This document shows positions 43,652 through 52,600 of a DNA stretch of 64,000 nt, piece by piece (positions within the stretch are counted from its first letter, which is position 1; each line of letters begins with the position of its first letter). The DNA comes from Roseimaritima sediminicola. Its GTDB lineage: Bacteria > Planctomycetota > Planctomycetia > Pirellulales > Pirellulaceae. Location of the stretch: positions 20,550 through 84,549 of the forward strand of contig NZ_WIAD01000026.1 in assembly GCF_009618275.1 (NCBI RefSeq). Reading direction: 5' to 3'. The notes below the pieces were generated by a model. The model was given only the letters and a program-made list of their open reading frames with translations. It ran no database searches and was not told where the DNA came from. Both the position numbers and the translations under genes were made by a program.

Positions 43652-43862
43652 GAAGCATTCGTAGGAGAAAAGAACGAGTTTGTAGCGGTATTCTAACCTC
43701 CCAGACAGCGCAGCGTCAGAACCCGCCCAGCTGTGACAATCCGAACCGGTGAACACGAGGACCGTTTAGAAAACCCGTTCTGGGGGCGGCCCCGAAGCAG
43801 GGTGACATAGAGTTTAGTAGCCACGACTTGCACCGCTTTGACTTCTACGAGACTTTCGTTCG

Positions 43863-44057
43863 ATGAAACTCCCAAACGCCCTTTCCGCCGTCGGTCGGTT
43901 CCTGCTCGAGGAAGACGGACCCACCGCTGTGGAGTACGCCGTGATGCTGGCTCTGATCGTTGTCGCCTGTGTGGGCTCGGTCATGTTGTTGGCAGACAGA
44001 ACCAACGAAAGTTTTAAAACTTCGGGAGACGCCATCGACGGCGCGTTCAATCCCTAG
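43863..44057 (+). CDS. Flp/Fap family type IVb pilin
   Basis: 64 residues. 'FLLEEDGPTAVEYAVMLALIVVACVGSVML' carries the Flp processing site: Gly before the mature hydrophobic helix with a Glu at +5 and a Tyr at +6 (GPTAVEYA). Flp pilins form tight-adherence pili after cleavage by a TadV-type peptidase. No tad export genes are nearby, so this is an orphan pilin. The next gene starts 2 bases after its stop. Confidence 0.9.
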   Translation: MKLPNALSAVGRFLLEEDGPTAVEYAVMLALIVVACVGSVMLLADRTNESFKTSGDAIDGAFNP

Positions 44058-44059
44058 CC

Positions 44060-44569
44060 ATGGCCAAGCAATCCACGACGCCGCTGCGCGTCCAATTGAT
44101 GATCGACCGACCCGTTCAAGGCACCTTACTGTGTCGGGCCGGGATATATGCCGGTGCGGGGCTGCTGTACATGTGCTGCGTCCTGTTCTTCTCCCAGGCG
44201 CTCTCCGATCCGACCCTCTCCTGGTCGCAGCACCTGAGCACTTTCGCTTGGGATGCGCTCTTTTGGACTCCCGGCGTGTTGGTGCTGCTGCCGATCGTGG
44301 CCCATGACGTGCTGCGGATGACCAACCGTTTCGCCGGACCCGTGTACCGGCTCCGCACCGAGATGACCCGCTTGGTCGCCGGCGAAGAAGGCCGCCCCAT
44401 CAAGTTTCGCGACGAAGACCAGTGGATGGAATTGGCGCCGCTGTACAACCAACTGCGAGCCGAACTGCTGGAGCTCCGCGAGCAGGCCGCCGAGCGTGAT
44501 GCCGACGCGGGCGAGAACCCCGAGCGCAGCGGCTCCGCCGAACCGGCCCAGCCCACGGTCAGCCTCTGA
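44060..44569 (+). CDS. Small membrane protein with HAMP-like segment
   Basis: 169 residues. Two hydrophobic helices (AGIYAGAGLLYMCCVLFFSQA and DALFWTPGVLVLLPIVAHDVL) flank a short periplasmic loop. Immediately after helix 2 comes a HAMP-like segment (NRFAGPVYRLRTEMTRLVAGE...PIKFRDEDQWMELAPLYNQL), then an acidic disordered tail. There is no kinase or receptor domain, so it may be a signalling adaptor or a pilus-linked regulator. It is coupled to the Flp pilin gene. A weak unannotated gap of 210 bp follows. Confidence 0.75.
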   Translation: MAKQSTTPLRVQLMIDRPVQGTLLCRAGIYAGAGLLYMCCVLFFSQALSDPTLSWSQHLSTFAWDALFWTPGVLVLLPIVAHDVLRMTNRFAGPVYRLRTEMTRLVAGEEGRPIKFRDEDQWMELAPLYNQLRAELLELREQAAERDADAGENPERSGSAEPAQPTVSL

Positions 44570-44779
44570 GGCGAGCGGAGTGGTAAACGTTGGTTGGAAT
44601 AGATTTCGCTCGCGTCGGGACATACTAGACAGACTCTGCGGAGAGTGCTGAGGCATTAAGTTTTGAAGAGTCTTTTGGAGACGGGGGCGAGGCGGATTTT
44701 GTGGACGTTGCGGCGCGAGTGCCTTACATTGCAGGTTCTCACCTTCTGAATCCCTCCGTCCTATCGCTGAGGTTTCGCA

Positions 44780-45772
44780 ATGACGATTCGTCCCACGCGT
44801 CGCGAGTTTCTTGGTTCTTCCGCCGCTTTGACCGCTGCGGCTGCCGCTCCCGCCCGATCCCGAGCGGCAGAGGCCAACCCGACTTCCGAATCGTTGACGC
44901 GCGTCCTGTACGATTCGCTCAGCCCCAAGCAACGCGAAGAAGTCTGCTTTGCCTGGGATCACCAAGACCCGCGGCGCGGCTTGCTGCGCTCCTTCGTGGC
45001 GAATAACTGGAACGTGACCAAGCACGAATTGGTCAGCGATTTTTATACCGATGACCAACAGCAATTGGTCCGCGACATCTTTGAATCGATCATCGCCCCC
45101 GAGTGGCACGATCGCTACGATCAACAACTCGAAGACGACGCCGGCGGGTTCGGCAACGATCAGAGCTTGGCGATTTTCGGTAATCCCCACGAAGATAAAT
45201 TTGAACTCGTGCTGACCGGCCGCCACATGACGCTTCGCTGCGACGGCAACTCGGCCGACCATGTGGCCTTTGGCGGACCGATTTTCTACGGGCACGCGGC
45301 CGATGGTTTTAATGAGGGCAAGGATCACATCGACAACGTGTTCTGGCCTCAGGCGGTCGCGGCCAACGGCCTGTATAAGATGCTCGACGGCAAACAGCGC
45401 AAACTGGCCCTGCGGCCCAAGACGCCGCGCGAGCAGAGCGTGGCCTTTCGTGGTCCCGAGGCCGACCTGCCGGGGTTGCCCGGCAGCGAGATGTCGGCCG
45501 ACCAGAAGGAACACCTGCAGCGCGTGCTGCAAATGATGCTGGAAATGTATCGCGACAGCGATCGCAGCGAAGCGCTCTCCTGCATCAAGGCTCAGGGCGG
45601 ACTGGATGCCTGCCACCTGGCCTTCTACAGCGACCACGACATCGGCGGTGACGAGGTCTGGGACAACTGGCGTCTGGAAGGCCCCTCGTTCGTTTGGCAC
45701 TTCCGCGGTTCGCCCCACGTGCACGTCTGGGTTAACCTGGCCGATTCTCCGGACGTACCGCTGAACGCCTGA
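44780..45772 (+). CDS. DUF3500 family protein with Tat signal
   Basis: 330 residues. The N-terminus TRREFLGSSAALTAAAAAP is a twin-arginine leader, so it is exported folded. The body matches the DUF3500 pattern (ESLTRVLYDSLSPKQREEV, FAWDHQDPRRGLLRSFVANNW, LVLTGRHMTLRCDG, WHFRGSPHVHVWVNLADSP). Multiple His residues in the C-terminal part suggest a metal site. The enzyme activity of DUF3500 is not established. Confidence 0.85.
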   Translation: MTIRPTRREFLGSSAALTAAAAAPARSRAAEANPTSESLTRVLYDSLSPKQREEVCFAWDHQDPRRGLLRSFVANNWNVTKHELVSDFYTDDQQQLVRDIFESIIAPEWHDRYDQQLEDDAGGFGNDQSLAIFGNPHEDKFELVLTGRHMTLRCDGNSADHVAFGGPIFYGHAADGFNEGKDHIDNVFWPQAVAANGLYKMLDGKQRKLALRPKTPREQSVAFRGPEADLPGLPGSEMSADQKEHLQRVLQMMLEMYRDSDRSEALSCIKAQGGLDACHLAFYSDHDIGGDEVWDNWRLEGPSFVWHFRGSPHVHVWVNLADSPDVPLNA

Positions 45773-45817
45773 GTCCAAACGGCTCACGGGTAGCAAGCGG
45801 TAATGGCTGCCGCGACG

Positions 45818-47500
45818 TTAGGGTATGACGCGCTGGCGCTCGTCGATCAGGGACTGAAAGTCGGAGATCTTCGAACGCAGCTCGGGGTGCTGGCCGGCGG
45901 TCAGTTCGAGTTGTTGCTGCAGCGACCCGGCCGCGGCCCTTTGATCGCCGCCTTCCTGCTGGACATAGCAGGCGAAGGCGTTGTTCACGCTGGTGATCGT
46001 CTGCTGGCTAGCGCCAGCGAACTCCAGGTCGCTGATGATTTCCGCCAACCGAAACGCCAGCTTCATATGCCCGTGGGGATCTCCCGGCAGCGGCCCCTCG
46101 GTCATCGGACTGCTCCAGGCCGAGCGAAACTCGTCGGCCGCTTCATCGCCGGCGCCCGCTTCATCGCCGGCGGCTGACGCGATGCCGGCCAGGTCATCAT
46201 CGTCGGGCTCGTCCCAGTCGCCAAACAGCAGCTGTTCTTCCCGGAACGCTTCGAGAGTCTCGTGCTGTGAGAAGGCGAACTCGCCGTCCATCTCCAGGCT
46301 CTCGCCGGTGAACATCGAAAAGCTCGGGCCGAAGACGCCCGAGTGCAGCAGGTCGCAGATCGGGCAGTTGCAATCCAACGTGTGGGATTCGCCTTCCCAG
46401 GTTTCCATCCCGACGATGGGCAGGTTGTCGCCACAGGGGACTCGCCTGCGACTGCACTCGATCACGAACTGCGGTGGGGAACCGCCTTCGAACGGTTCCT
46501 TCAGCCAACTGGTTTTGGCCGACGACATGACGGCGATCAACTGCCGCACGATCGCGTCGCGATCGCCAGCGTTGTTGGGGCGGTGCGCCTGCTGTTGCTT
46601 CAGGCACCACAGCCATCCCGCCTCGATCACATCGCGACAGAGGTGGAAGTACATCAACAATTCTTCGCGTCCCATCGGAGCCTGGGAAAAGCCGTACGTG
46701 TCCTTCGGGGCGGCCACGACGGTGCCTCCGGCGGATAACCGTCGCCGTTGGCCTTCGATCACGCTCTCGCACCAGTCGTGTGCTCCGTGCAGGAGGTCGC
46801 GAGGCTTGCCCCCGGCCAGTTCTTCGCGCGGTGTCATCAACCAGTCTCGGTGCACTTCCACGGTTTTCTGATACAGCGCCCGGTACACCTCACGCTGCTC
46901 GGGCGAGCCTTCGGGAATGCCGTCTTCGAGGAACACGGAGGCGACGCGCCCGGCAAGGTCCTTCAGCATGACGTCGCCGTACAGCAGGTCCCGATCGGCG
47001 TGAGGAATTCGGGGTTCGTTCTCCCGCGGCGATTTGGCCGCCTCCGCCTCGACGTGTTCGTGCAGCTCCCACCAGGGCGGCAGGTGAAACGGCAACGGGT
47101 AACTCTGCGAAGCTTCCTTCGGAGCCAACTCCAGCGTCGCGTGGGGCGTCAGCAATTGGATTTCGCGCCCCGTAAAAATCCGCTTGTCCACCAGGTCGAA
47201 CAACAGCCAGTCTGCGGTGGATCCCAGCCGACGAAAAGCCGTTTCGCGGTCCGAGGCGTGCAGTGCCAAGTCGGTGACTTCACCCGCGACGACCGGCGTC
47301 CGGTATCGCGGCCAGTACGCGGCCACTTCCTGCCAGTCGTGTGGGTCCTCCGACAGCGACGCCCACAGCGTCAAAGCGGCGTCGTATTGGACCGCGTCGC
47401 CCAGCAGCCACCCCGAGGAATCGCGAACCACGACCAGCACCGGATCGGATTCGTCCTGCGCACCGGCCGCGACCCCTTCCCGTCCTTTTCTTTCGTCCAT
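45818..47500 (-). CDS. Large uncharacterised cytoplasmic protein
   Basis: 560 residues, no signal peptide or membrane helix, acidic overall. Start ATG at 47500 after GGGGC. I do not recognise a family. Features: a central 'DCNCPICDLLHSGVFG' motif (three Cys), an 'LYFHLCRDVIEAGWLWCLKQ'-like helical segment in the middle, an acidic linker (DWDEPDDDDL, GDEAGAGDEAADE), and a helical C-terminus (MKLAFRLAEIISDLEFAG). The Cys motif could bind a metal. No operon neighbour is within 45 bp on the same strand. It looks lineage-specific. Confidence 0.7.
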   Translation of the reverse strand: MDERKGREGVAAGAQDESDPVLVVVRDSSGWLLGDAVQYDAALTLWASLSEDPHDWQEVAAYWPRYRTPVVAGEVTDLALHASDRETAFRRLGSTADWLLFDLVDKRIFTGREIQLLTPHATLELAPKEASQSYPLPFHLPPWWELHEHVEAEAAKSPRENEPRIPHADRDLLYGDVMLKDLAGRVASVFLEDGIPEGSPEQREVYRALYQKTVEVHRDWLMTPREELAGGKPRDLLHGAHDWCESVIEGQRRRLSAGGTVVAAPKDTYGFSQAPMGREELLMYFHLCRDVIEAGWLWCLKQQQAHRPNNAGDRDAIVRQLIAVMSSAKTSWLKEPFEGGSPPQFVIECSRRRVPCGDNLPIVGMETWEGESHTLDCNCPICDLLHSGVFGPSFSMFTGESLEMDGEFAFSQHETLEAFREEQLLFGDWDEPDDDDLAGIASAAGDEAGAGDEAADEFRSAWSSPMTEGPLPGDPHGHMKLAFRLAEIISDLEFAGASQQTITSVNNAFACYVQQEGGDQRAAAGSLQQQLELTAGQHPELRSKISDFQSLIDERQRVIP

Positions 47501-47694
47501 TGCCCCATTCCAAAATTGAAGGAAGAAACTTCGTCAACGACGAGTCTGAGAATCATCCTAACGAATCGGAGCCGAGGATGCAGGGAAGAAAATAGACAAA
47601 GATGCGGGGAATGTCGCGGCGGTGATTTGATGTTCAGTTGGCGAGAAACGGCTCGCGCCGGCGCGAACCTCAGCCAGGAAGCCTGTGCCACATC

Positions 47695-48027
47695 TTAGGC
47701 AGCCATGGCGGTGCAGCTCTGCTCGCACTTGCGGCAGCACTCGACGCACTTGTCCATGCCACCCACCTTTTCACAGCTCTCCGCACACGCCTTGCAAATC
47801 TCGGCACAGGCGCGGCAATAATGTTTGTGGAAGTCGCTGTTGCGGCTCATGAAATCGATGCACGCGCTGCACGAAGCCATGCAGTCGAGCATCACCTTGA
47901 CGTGCTGCTGGGCAACGTGATCGCCGCCCTCTTTCAAACACGTGTCGGTCAACATGTCTGCTAGCGTCGTCTGACATTCCTGGCAGTTGCGGATACAGTC
48001 CTGTTTCGATGCGGTTGCGGTAGCCAT
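47695..48027 (-). CDS. Cys-rich four-helix-bundle copper storage protein (Csp-like)
   Basis: 110 residues from the ATG at 48027, which follows GGAGAG. It contains 17 cysteines spaced along four helices (QDCIRNCQECQ, DCMASCSACIDFM, YCRACAEICKACAESCEKV, KCVECCRKCEQSC), the pattern of Csp1/Csp3 proteins (DUF326) that bind many Cu(I) ions per monomer. There is no Tat or Sec leader, so it is of the cytosolic Csp3 type. A CsoR-like palindrome lies 116 bases upstream, and the copper efflux operon precedes it. Confidence 0.93.
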   Translation of the reverse strand: MATATASKQDCIRNCQECQTTLADMLTDTCLKEGGDHVAQQHVKVMLDCMASCSACIDFMSRNSDFHKHYCRACAEICKACAESCEKVGGMDKCVECCRKCEQSCTAMAA

Positions 48028-48142
48028 ACGTTGCTCTCCTGAATTGCTAAAACAGTTGGGTAAGGTCGGAAGGGCAAGAGCGACACGAAACGTCGAATGT
48101 TCCTGCCTGCTTATCGCACCGCAAAAATGCAAACGCAAATCA

Positions 48143-48161
48143 CATACCGGACTAGGGTATG
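48143..48161 (-). promoter_or_regulatory. CsoR-like copper operator upstream of the csp gene
   Basis: The 19-bp sequence 'cataccggactagggtatg' has arms CATACC and GGGTATG. On the transcribed strand it reads CATACCCTAGTCCGGTATG, matching 15 of 19 positions of the site at 56369-56387 in front of the efflux operon. It also resembles the CsoR operator class (TACCC..GGGTA) known from copZA promoters. The regulator is not in the window. Confidence 0.65.
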
Positions 48162-48285
48162 GTGTCCGCAGACGCCGGAAACCCTGCGGTCTCGCGTCGT
48201 ATTTCTCGTTACGCCGAACGCTGAAAAGGCCGTGCGGCTCACTTCCTGGTTGATCTCGGACCATCGGCCAGTGGCTGGCAGCGAG

Positions 48286-48357
48286 CAAAAAAAAACGGCG
48301 GGGGCAGCGTGACTTCGGCTGGCCACTCGAGCCGGCTTCCGTGACACCACCCCCGCG
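48286..48357 (-). terminator. Rho-independent-type terminator after the copper operon
   Basis: On the minus strand a GC-rich imperfect stem with base GCGGGGG/CCCCCGC and inner GTCAC/GTGAC-type pairing (with G-U) is followed by nine T residues (the A-run at 48287-48295 on the plus strand). It lies just after the stop of the three-module metal-binding protein gene, so it should end the efflux operon before the csp gene. Confidence 0.7.
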
Positions 48358-48370
48358 GATGCGAAAGAGG

Positions 48371-49567
48371 TCAACGAAGCTTCGGAGCTTGGACGCCCTG
48401 TGCTTCGAGAGCCTTCAGGTACTTCTGCGGGTCCGCCGCGATCCGTTTGGCACATCCGGGACAGCAGATGTAGATCGCCCGACCGGCCGCATGGACTTTG
48501 TACGGACCGCCCATCGCGTCGAGTGGCTCGTCCATGACCGGGCACTTTTTCTGCGCGGCGATGAAGGGCTTGTCCGCACCGCTCACTTTAAAGACACCCG
48601 CCCGCACCGCTTCGGTGCCGGCAGGGACGACCGCGGACTGACTCGCTGCGTCCGCCTTGACCGCGGCGGCGGGAGTCGCCGTGGCGTTCGGCGATCCGCC
48701 CGCCGGATTGCCATACACCCTCGCCAGGTACTTGGCCGGTTCGGCTTGGATCTTCTTCACGCACCCTTTGCAGCACAGGAAGATCGGCTTGTCGCCGACC
48801 GAAACCTTGACCGGGGTGCCCATGCTGCCCAGCGGTTCATCCATCACCGGGCAGACTTTCTGCCGAGCGATCGTGTCGGCGTCGGCCTTGGTCGCCGAAG
48901 CCACGGTGACCTCGGGGCGACCGCTGACGTACTTGGCGGGGTTGCTTTCGACGGCACCAACGCAGCTTGCACAGCAGACGAAAACACGGTCGCCGCCGAG
49001 TGCGACGGCGACCGGGTCGCCCATACTGCCCAGCGGTTTGCTGCTGACCGGACAGATCTTCTGGCGAGCGATCGCGGCGGCTGCCAACTGAGCTTCGCTG
49101 GCCGGAACCGTCGCCACTTCGGTCAACGACACCGGGCCCTGCCCCAGTCCCAGCAACGTCACTTCGACTTCGATCTGTCGACCGGCAATTTTGGACAGGT
49201 TCACCGGCGCGGTCAGGCTACCGCGGCCGTCGGGCAGCAGGTCGTAACGGTATCGTTTGGCGTTGCCTTCGATTCGCAACCTCGCCGCACCGCGCGCGCT
49301 GTCAACCCGCACGGCCGTGCCCGAGGCATCGTACACGTGCATTTGGATGCCGGCCTGGGTGACCACGGTTTCCAGTTGCCACGGACCGGCTTGCCGCAAC
49401 GTTCCGCCGCGGGGCCCTTGGGCTGTGCGTGTCGAGGCGGGATGTGTGACGGCGTTGTCGACGCGGTGATTGTGGCCAGCGTGTGCATCGCTGGTGGGCC
49501 GTTGGGCAACCGCACCGTTGGCACCCAGTGCTAACAGGATCGCGGCGGTAGAAAGCATCATCTTCAT
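48371..49567 (-). CDS. Exported three-module Cys-rich metal-binding protein
   Basis: 398 residues. Signal peptide (STAAILLALGANGAVAQ), a His-containing spacer (HAGHNH), a beta domain (about 55-155), then three copies of a 50-residue module: 'QKICPVSSKPLGSMGDP...FVCCASC', 'QKVCPVMDEPLGSMGTP...FLCCKGC' and 'KKCPVMDEPLDAMGGP...YICCPGC', each ending 'P.KY'. The CPV....CC..C layout is TRASH/YHS-like. Each module offers four Cys for Cu(I) or Ag(I). A periplasmic metal-binding role is inferred from its place at the end of the CusB-CusA operon. 76 bp separate it from the CusA stop. Confidence 0.85.
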   Translation of the reverse strand: MKMMLSTAAILLALGANGAVAQRPTSDAHAGHNHRVDNAVTHPASTRTAQGPRGGTLRQAGPWQLETVVTQAGIQMHVYDASGTAVRVDSARGAARLRIEGNAKRYRYDLLPDGRGSLTAPVNLSKIAGRQIEVEVTLLGLGQGPVSLTEVATVPASEAQLAAAAIARQKICPVSSKPLGSMGDPVAVALGGDRVFVCCASCVGAVESNPAKYVSGRPEVTVASATKADADTIARQKVCPVMDEPLGSMGTPVKVSVGDKPIFLCCKGCVKKIQAEPAKYLARVYGNPAGGSPNATATPAAAVKADAASQSAVVPAGTEAVRAGVFKVSGADKPFIAAQKKCPVMDEPLDAMGGPYKVHAAGRAIYICCPGCAKRIAADPQKYLKALEAQGVQAPKLR

Positions 49568-49643
49568 CAGGGGGAACTCCGTTGGGGTAGTGTTGCGAGT
49601 CTCCGACTCGCGGGGGCTTCGAGCAAAAGAACGTAGGAACGAT

Positions 49644-52600
49644 TTAGGCTGCCATGGTTTCCTCGGGGTTCGTGGTAGAGGTCAGAAGGTCGGCTTCGGA
49701 CGGGTTCCAAAGTTCGTCGGACAGTCCGAGTCGCATCTTGGTTTCCAGGTAGGCGCTGTACAGCGTGGGCACGATGAAGGATGTGAAGGGTTCGGCCAAC
49801 ATGCCGCCAAACACCGGGATCGCCATCGCCGCGGCCACGTCCGCGCCGCGGCCGGTGGCCAACAACACCGGCAACAAGGCTGCCAACGTGGTGACCGTCG
49901 TCATCATGCAGGGACGGATCCGTTTCAGACCGGCTTCGTAGACCGTGTCGCGAATGTCTTGGACCGATCGGACGCGGCGTCGCTTCAGCAATTGCCGAAT
50001 GTAGGTTGCCATCACGACACCATCGTCGACCGCCAAACCGAACAATGCGATGAATCCGACCCAGACGGCCGTATTCAGTTCGACCTCCATCCAGGCCACC
50101 AACACCATCCCGCCGGCAAAGGCGACCGGGATCCCGGTAAAGACGGCAAACGAGATCGGCAGGCTGCGAAATTCGAAGTAGATCAACAGCAGGTTGATGC
50201 CCAGGACCAACGGAATGATCCACATCAGCCGGCGGTTCGCTTCGATCTGATTCCGGAAACTGCCGACCGCTTCCAGGGAGTAACCGGCCGGTAGATCCAA
50301 ACGCTGGGGGTTGGAGATCGGCAGCATCTGGGCGGCGCGAAGTTGTTCCTCGATCGCGGAAATCGATTCCAGGTCGCCTCGAACGCCGCTGGTCATGAAC
50401 GACACGTGCGCCACCAGGCGTCCGTTCTCGCTGTTGATCGCACCCGGACCCCAGGACGTTTCCAGGGTGGCCAGTTCTTCCAGCGGAACCACCGCACCGC
50501 TACCGGTGACCACCGGCAAACGAGCCAGCCCGTCGATGTTTTCGCGGAGGTTGCGGTTGTACCGCAGCCGCACCGGATACCGTTCGCGGCCCTCGACCGT
50601 GTTGATCAGGTTCATCCCGCCGAGGGCGGTTTCGATCACTTGGTTGACCATCGCCGAGCTCATCCCATAGCGTGAGGCGGCGTCGCGGTCGACGGTAAAT
50701 TCCACGTAGGGTTTGCCCAGCACGATGTCCGGATTGACCGTGCCGGCGTTGACCAGCGGCGATTTCTTCAGTTCGGCGGCGACGTCCATCGCCGCCTCGG
50801 CCAACGCATCCAGTTGATCGCCGTAGATACGAATCGCCATCGGCGCCTTGATGCCCGACTGCAACATCACCACGCGGCCCTCGATCGGCTGCAGCGCCGA
50901 AGCGGGCGTCACGCCGGGCAGCGTTGCCACCCGGTTGATCTCGTCCCAGATGTCCCGGGCGGTGACGCCCTCACGCCACTCGCTTTGCGGCTTCAGCATC
51001 ACGTAGGTTTCGACCATGCCCCCCGGAGCCGGATCCAGGGCCGATTCGACGCGGCCGATTTTCCCCAGCACGTCGGCCACTTCGGGGATCTCGCCGATCA
51101 ACACATCCTGGGTCTGCAGGATCTGCATCGCCTGAGAAAAACTGGCGGCCGGATACAGCGTGGGCATGTAGAACCAGCTGCCCTCATCCAGGGCGATCCA
51201 GTCGTCGCTTTGCAGGCCCGTGAACAGGTGTTTGGCGTCCACGTATCCGGGAACTTCGTTCAGGTCCGCACCGAACACGCCCGCCACGCGTTCGACCGGC
51301 TGGAGGACTTTCGGTAACCCCAGGTAGGCGCCCAGGCCCAGCACCAACAGCATCGCGGGGAACGACAACGCGATGAGTTTATGATTCAGCGCGTAACGCA
51401 GGCGGGCGGCGTAGATCCAGCGCACAAAGCGACTGGAGGGAATCGCTTCGATCGGACGGATCCGCTCGCGCATCAACACCCAACCGAACACAAAACCGAT
51501 CGCCGACAACATCGCCGCCAGCGTCGCGTGCAGGACCCAGCCCGCAACCGCCTGCTCGCCGACGCCGACCCAGCCGGCGATCCGCACCGCCGACGACTGG
51601 CTGATCACCAACATTCCGGCCGCGCCGAACAGGCCGGCCGCGATCGCTCCCACGGCCGCGGCGGTCACGCGGTTTTGCCGGGAACTGCGGAGCAGCAGCC
51701 GGCACAGGGCGGGCACGATCGTGACGGCGGTGATCATCGCCGCGGCGATGGCAAAGGTCTTGGTATAAGCCAGGGGCGAGAACAAGCGGTAGTCGCGCCC
51801 GGTCAGGAAGAACACCGGCAGGAAACTGACGATCGTCGTGGCCACGGCCGTGACCACCGCCGGGGCGACTTCCACGGCCGCTTCGTAGACGACGTCGGCG
51901 CGGTTCTTCAGCGGTCGGCCGCCGCGCTGTTGCGGCGTGTCTCCCGCCTGGCGTTCCCAGTCGGCCAGATGCTGGTAAATGTTCTCGCTGACGATGATCG
52001 CCATGTCGACCATCGTGCCGATTGCGATCGCGATTCCCGCCAGCGACATGATGTTCGCGCCCACGCCCCAGGCCTGCATGGCGATAAAGGACATCAGCAC
52101 GGCCACCGGCAAACAGATCGCCACCGCAAAGCTGGTGCGGATATGCATCAGGAACAGCAGGATGATCACCGCGGTGATCAGGATCTCATCACGCAGCGCA
52201 CCGGTCAGCGTGCCCATGGTCTCGTCGATCAAGCCCGTGCGGTCGTACACGCCGTGGATGGTCACCCCGCCGAGGGCCGGTTCGATATCGCGGATCGTTT
52301 CTTTGACGCGTTCGATCACCGTGCGCGGGTTTTCGCCGTACCGCATCACGACCACGCCGCCCACCGCTTCGCTGCCGTTGTAGTCCAACGCACCGCGGCG
52401 AAAGTCCGGCCCCAGTTGCACGCGGGCCACATCGGCCACGCGTACCGGTACGCCTTCGCGCTGCAGCACGACCGTGTCCTCGATGTCGGCGATGGTCTGG
52501 GCCGTGTCGCCGCCGGTTCCGAGGAACCCTTTGCCGCGAACGATGAATTCCATGCCGGTGGTTTCCACCGTCTTGGCGCCCACGTCCAGGTTCGAGGACT

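Larger units (their letters stand above)
48028..48370. other. Control region between copper operon and csp gene
   Basis: 343 bp. It contains a rho-independent-type terminator for the upstream operon (about 48286-48357) and a CsoR-like operator for the storage-protein gene (48143-48161). No gene is seen. Confidence 0.6.

Noticed and set aside
44126..45796. 556-codon antisense frame across the pilin, HAMP-like and DUF3500 genes
   Set aside because: Spans several real genes on the other strand and has no family match; it is a codon-bias shadow.
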